From contig AZLU01000200.1 in the NCBI GenBank assembly GCA_002224055.1, positions 1-64,000 on the forward strand: DNA of 64,000 bases, read 5' to 3'. The DNA is from Pezizomycotina sp. ARF18 (Eukaryota > Ascomycota). The notes beneath the pieces are model-generated. The model searched no databases. It was not told the DNA's origin and saw only the letters and a program-made list of their open reading frames with translations. This document shows positions 59,871 to 64,000 of the stretch, one piece after another (within the stretch, counting starts at the first letter, position 1; every line of letters begins with the position of its first letter). Both the position numbers and the translations under genes were made by a program.

Positions 59871-62800
59871 TGATAGCTAAATTTCCTAAACCTCGGCAAT
59901 TCTCGTGCTCTAAAATAGTGACACCAGCTGAGAACTGGAAGTATACGGAGATTAGTTTCATTGATCACCTCAATCTTATAGTTAAGTACAGACTTGCAGC
60001 TCATGGAGTATCCAATTATATCAATATCCATTCCTCTACTTGAAATAATTGGAATGAAAATCCGAGCAAATTTGTCAGTAGGTATACTACTTTTGTCCTC
60101 GGCTTGTGTTCTACCTTAATCCTCAGCTAGCTATTTCAAAATTCATTAGCAACAGGTCTGCTTAGGGCTTCGCGATCATCGCTCTGAGTATAGGTTTAAA
60201 GTACATAAACAAAATTGGATGATAAGCGATTGGTGCCAGAGACGCGACGGTTTGTGTTGTAAGACTTGTTGAGGTATTCTATCTAAACTGCGATGAGGAT
60301 ACTTTCTAAGTATGGCCTCTTTCAAACTTCTAGAGGCTCCGAACGTTCTAGAAACTCAATAGATAATACTTGGCGCTTTTTGTGTTAAGGAACTTTGAGA
60401 GATTCAAGAAGTGATAAGATTCTGTAACTATAGTGTAACATGTACATTTCACCGCTGGAAGTACATGTTAATCAGGTGACCATTTTTGATACAAACCGCA
60501 CTCTGGATATTCTGACTGCTTCTCACCAAAGGGCGTAATATCCAAACCTGGTTCATGTTTCCAAAGAAGAGCTAATACAATGGTATTAGATTGGATATCT
60601 TATCGGTATAGGGACCCATGTTATGATTAATGTAGCGTATGTCATTGGATATAATATCAAGTTGAGGGACGTTGCTCGTATTGTGATTAACTTATCTACG
60701 TTCTCTAGATGAATCTTATCTCAATAAACATGGAATGTCTATTTTGATCCTTTCGTACTGGAAGCTGTAACTCTTGTAAGTCTTTTTGATATCACCAACC
60801 CGATTCGCGATATATTTGCTGCTGCTTGAATAGGATTATTTCAGGCAATATTGAAAATAGCTCGTGGACCGGAGTGTAGTTGGATTCGTTCATAGATACC
60901 GTTGGAAGCTGCGAAATGCTTGTAAATAAGAATTCGGCGCCTTACTTTCATGAGCGTGTTACTATTATGTTATCCTTGTCATTTATCATTTATGAGGTTC
61001 TCCTAACTTAGCTAAGTAGTTTAAGCTGAGTCTCGGTTATGAAAATTGAGCTGATGTATAGAATAGAATATTTGTCAATAGTAAGACGAAACGCAGATAT
61101 CGATCGCGTGAGAGCATGAAGTAAAAGAAAAGGTCTAAGAAACAGAAAATTGGCGGGTACAAAATAAAATAAAATAAAATAAAAAGACGCGAACAAGAAC
61201 GTATCGTAACAATCTCCGCGAATAAGAGCGCTAAATAACTATGAGCTGTATTTCATTTACCAGAAAGCCTTGTGTTGGTTCTAGACGTACTTCTATATAT
61301 AGAAACTAATTCACGATATTTGATATTTCGATGTTGAGCGGTGGTTTGCAGGCTGTGCAGTGCTGATGATCTCCAAGGTGTTTTTCTCGCTACCCAAAGC
61401 CCTCGCTTAATTTTCCTTTTCGGGCAAATTTCTGGTGCGGATCTAAATTCTTAAATGCGAAAAAGCCAATGATATCATCCGCTCTTAATGGACACCGTCG
61501 GAGTAGCGAAGAGCTGGCGGGGCGCAAGAGAATCAACGAAAAAACACCTGATTATCAAAAATTTCAACACCATGAACTGTAACTCACGATACTACGTTAC
61601 ACTAGAACTAAAGGCTTTGTAGTGTAACTCAATTATCGTTCACTATCGTTCATGTCAATATAGATTTCGTAACGTTTAGAGCAGGTTTTTTTTTGGTCTA
61701 TTCGTTAGCGCAGTCCTATATTAGAGTCTGGTAAATAAACAGGAACCACAGAGATAGGATCAACATGCCTCTAATGCGTCTTCCCCAAATTTGAAATAGA
61801 AGCACCTTCCAAGCTCGGAGCTAAATCAGCTACGGAGGCAAAAGATATCACGACATCGTCAATAAATATCATATCAAAACCACTTGAGCCAATGGTCCCG
61901 TCCGGCTCCCGGATTAACGGAACTTCATTGCCATTCTATCAAGCATGGCTTTGGTTCAAAGACCAAAAGATCAAAGCCGGATATGGCTACAGCTTCACCT
62001 CGTGACTAGTCGTCTAATCATGCTCATAAGGCACGATGAAGCCAGAGAACCACTCCGGTATCCGGTGCCGGCATTGGAGCCACGACAAAGAGGCAACACA
62101 AAGTCTTTGATGAAAGTTATATTTAGACGATCTAGTAATGTCTGGTCGGTCCAGTTTCGAATAATTTCGTTCTTATGGAGTTCAATATATGAAAAGCGTA
62201 CGTAAGTGTCCATCTGTTCAGTCAATGAGATGTTTCAGTCAATTTGCATTAACCGGATTCAGACGTCTAATATCATGAGAACTACTCAATTACCTCCGCG
62301 AAAAGCCATGAGGAAAGTAATGAAGACGAATGTTGTATTCTGGTAATCTTTCAGTTTACCACTCGATGGAGATCACGAAGGATTAAAGCAGGATATTTGC
62401 ATCTCTGCGGTAGTCTTTCTTCGTCTTTGTTATAGAACGAGCTATCGAAACAGTTAACGAAGAGGAAACGAAGTAAAATAAGAGAAATATTAATTAATAT
62501 AATTAATTTATTGCTATTTCTTTTCTTCTCGTTTCCCGGCGGGAGGACATGTAACTTACCACTTGCGATGTATAAATTGCCGAGGGACCTTCTAAAACGA
62601 TATCGTGCGAAATGGTATATCAATTAGCATCATACGATGGGTGGGGGGTAAACGATTCTTCAGTTCTGTACTCTAAAAGAGTTCTGTACTCTAAAGAGCT
62701 CTTTCTTTGTGGAAGACCAGAGGACAACGCAAACAACAACAACAACAACAACAATCCCTTCTTTTTCTCAAAGAAAAAAAAAGAAAAAAAGGGGAGAGAG

Positions 62801-64000
62801 AGATAATAAAAATAAATTAAAATCTAGTTGAAGAAAGTGCATCTCCGCGAACACGGGTATGACGGAGATTCCGAAGCACGACCGGACAGAATTGAAAGTC
62901 ATCGTTATAGAGTCCAAGTTCCTTGGAAATTGAGGGAATTATGACGTTAAACGTTCATCTCGGAGTTGGATGGGTTAACGGAAGCTAGTGATCGAAGGTC
63001 ACAAACAAAAAAAAAACACGACTGCAAGCCAAACATTTAGAGAGAAACGAATCGATGGAGAATAATTGAGCGCCACATAAGCGAAATGATATGCAGGTCT
63101 GGACCAAAATGAAATCTTAAATCAACAAGCCGGACATGCCTGCCAGTGTATCGCACTATTTCAATAAGAACCTATCAATAATTAATTAAAGAATAGATTA
63201 TTTCTTGTTAATATTCCTGCATGCAGCCGTTTGGCGTGACCCGTATTCAGCCAATCGCTATACCAGGTTTTTATTCTGCCAATAAAATTTGTGAGGCGGT
63301 CCTTGGTCTATTGATTGGCAATTAGAGACGAGAACGTTTGAGGTCGCGAGGGGTGTGGCTTACTCCAATATGGTAAGTTACCTCATTTTGCATATTTATT
63401 TCTCTCAGTGGGAAAAGCAAAAGTGTATATCAACATTCTTCTTGGGGTCTGGAACTTGGTCTTTTCGGAAGCGTTTTTGAACAACGGGTTGCAGCTCAAG
63501 CTCCGGTAGTTAATTGATTGGACAACAGTTGAGATATGATCATAGAAATTTCGAGATGCATATCCATGATGCTTGTAAAAACTCTGAAAAAGTGGTCCCT
63601 CTCATGAGCAAGGCTAGGGGAAAGAGTTCGTTGGCGAAATTGGATCACGAACGCAACTGGAAGTGCGTGAGGGAAATGTTGTTCAAGACGACAACAGAAT
63701 CGTGTACATATCGAGTATATTCTTTTGCAAGGCTGTTTCCAACAGAGATATAGTTCTTCGGCTGAGAAAGCTGAGGTGTATGAAGCAATTGTTAAAGCGC
63801 GATGTGTATGTACGTGTTAGTAAAAATCGAAATGATAAGTTAGCACTTAGTCAGTAATGGACTTCCAAAAACAGGTGGTGAAAAATGCCAGTAAGATGAA
63901 ATGAGAAATGTGGGTATCCGAATAACGAAAAGCGCCGAGACTGAGTACGGGGAAAGCTGAGCTAGTGCCTCCCTGGGTAAGGGTGGAGAAAAAAACATAT
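59871..64000. other. gene-poor end of window
   Basis: No supported gene was found in about 4 kb. Simple repeats are AAAATAAAATAAAAT (61163-61182), (AAC)n at 62729-62753 and a GA/A-rich stretch at 62770-62800. A 79-codon plus frame at 63514-63753 is polar and uninterrupted but carries no recognised motif. The sequence is only mildly strand-asymmetric compared with the other deserts. Confidence 0.4.

Noticed and set aside
1-64000. tRNA, rRNA or CRISPR loci
   Set aside because: GTTCGA-like words occur (for example near 35900 and 17806) but none has a matching upstream box A and foldable arms. No regularly spaced exact repeats were seen.

Overview
The window looks like nuclear DNA of a filamentous ascomycete (Pezizomycotina). 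The protein-coding genes have short introns (about 55-220 bases) with GTAAGT/GTATGT-type donors and NAG acceptors. The gene content is typical of the group: an SPX-VTC polyphosphate polymerase, a BUB1/Mad3-family checkpoint kinase, a fungal-type cytochrome P450, an FHS-family sugar transporter and an F-box protein. Gene density is low, with roughly ten to thirteen genes separated by deserts of 2-10 kb. I found no tRNA or rRNA gene and no CRISPR array.

Layout. 0.6-2.8 kb: a small one-TM gene and a putative secreted acidic protein. 3.1-7.3 kb, minus strand: an RGS-like fragment, a gene with a helical N-terminus and a long disordered tail, and one or two unrecognised genes. 9.5-11.0 kb: two very small single-TM proteins. 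12.2-13.5 kb: an unrecognised ~390-residue protein. 14-18 kb: an A-rich desert. 18.5-20.3 kb, minus: an FHS-type MFS transporter. 21.9-25.2 kb: a T-rich desert. 25.5-29.2 kb: an A-rich desert with one doubtful exon pair. 29.2-30.4 kb, minus: an F-box protein. 31.15 kb: a 256-base MITE. 31.7-37 kb: an A-rich, internally repetitive desert. 37.3-40.0 kb, minus: VTC4. 40-43.7 kb: low-complexity spacer. 43.8-45.6 kb, plus: a P450. 45.9-54.4 kb: a T-rich, internally repetitive desert. 55.7-59.4 kb, minus: BUB1. 59.5-64 kb: gene-poor sequence.

The genes do not form an operon-like or obvious metabolic cluster. VTC4 (vacuolar polyphosphate synthesis), BUB1 (spindle checkpoint), the sugar transporter and the P450 are unrelated functions in separate islands.

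Two window-wide patterns stand out. First, almost every recognisable gene is broken by several one-base contractions at short homopolymers (GGG to GG, AAA to AA). This is best explained by residual consensus error in a long-read assembly, so reading frames here must be judged across frame breaks. Second, about a third to half of the window is desert with strong A-versus-T strand asymmetry that switches sign between deserts. At least two deserts carry highly diverged repeats at about 0.5-kb spacing. I could not assign these to a known element, and they are the best candidate for something undescribed.
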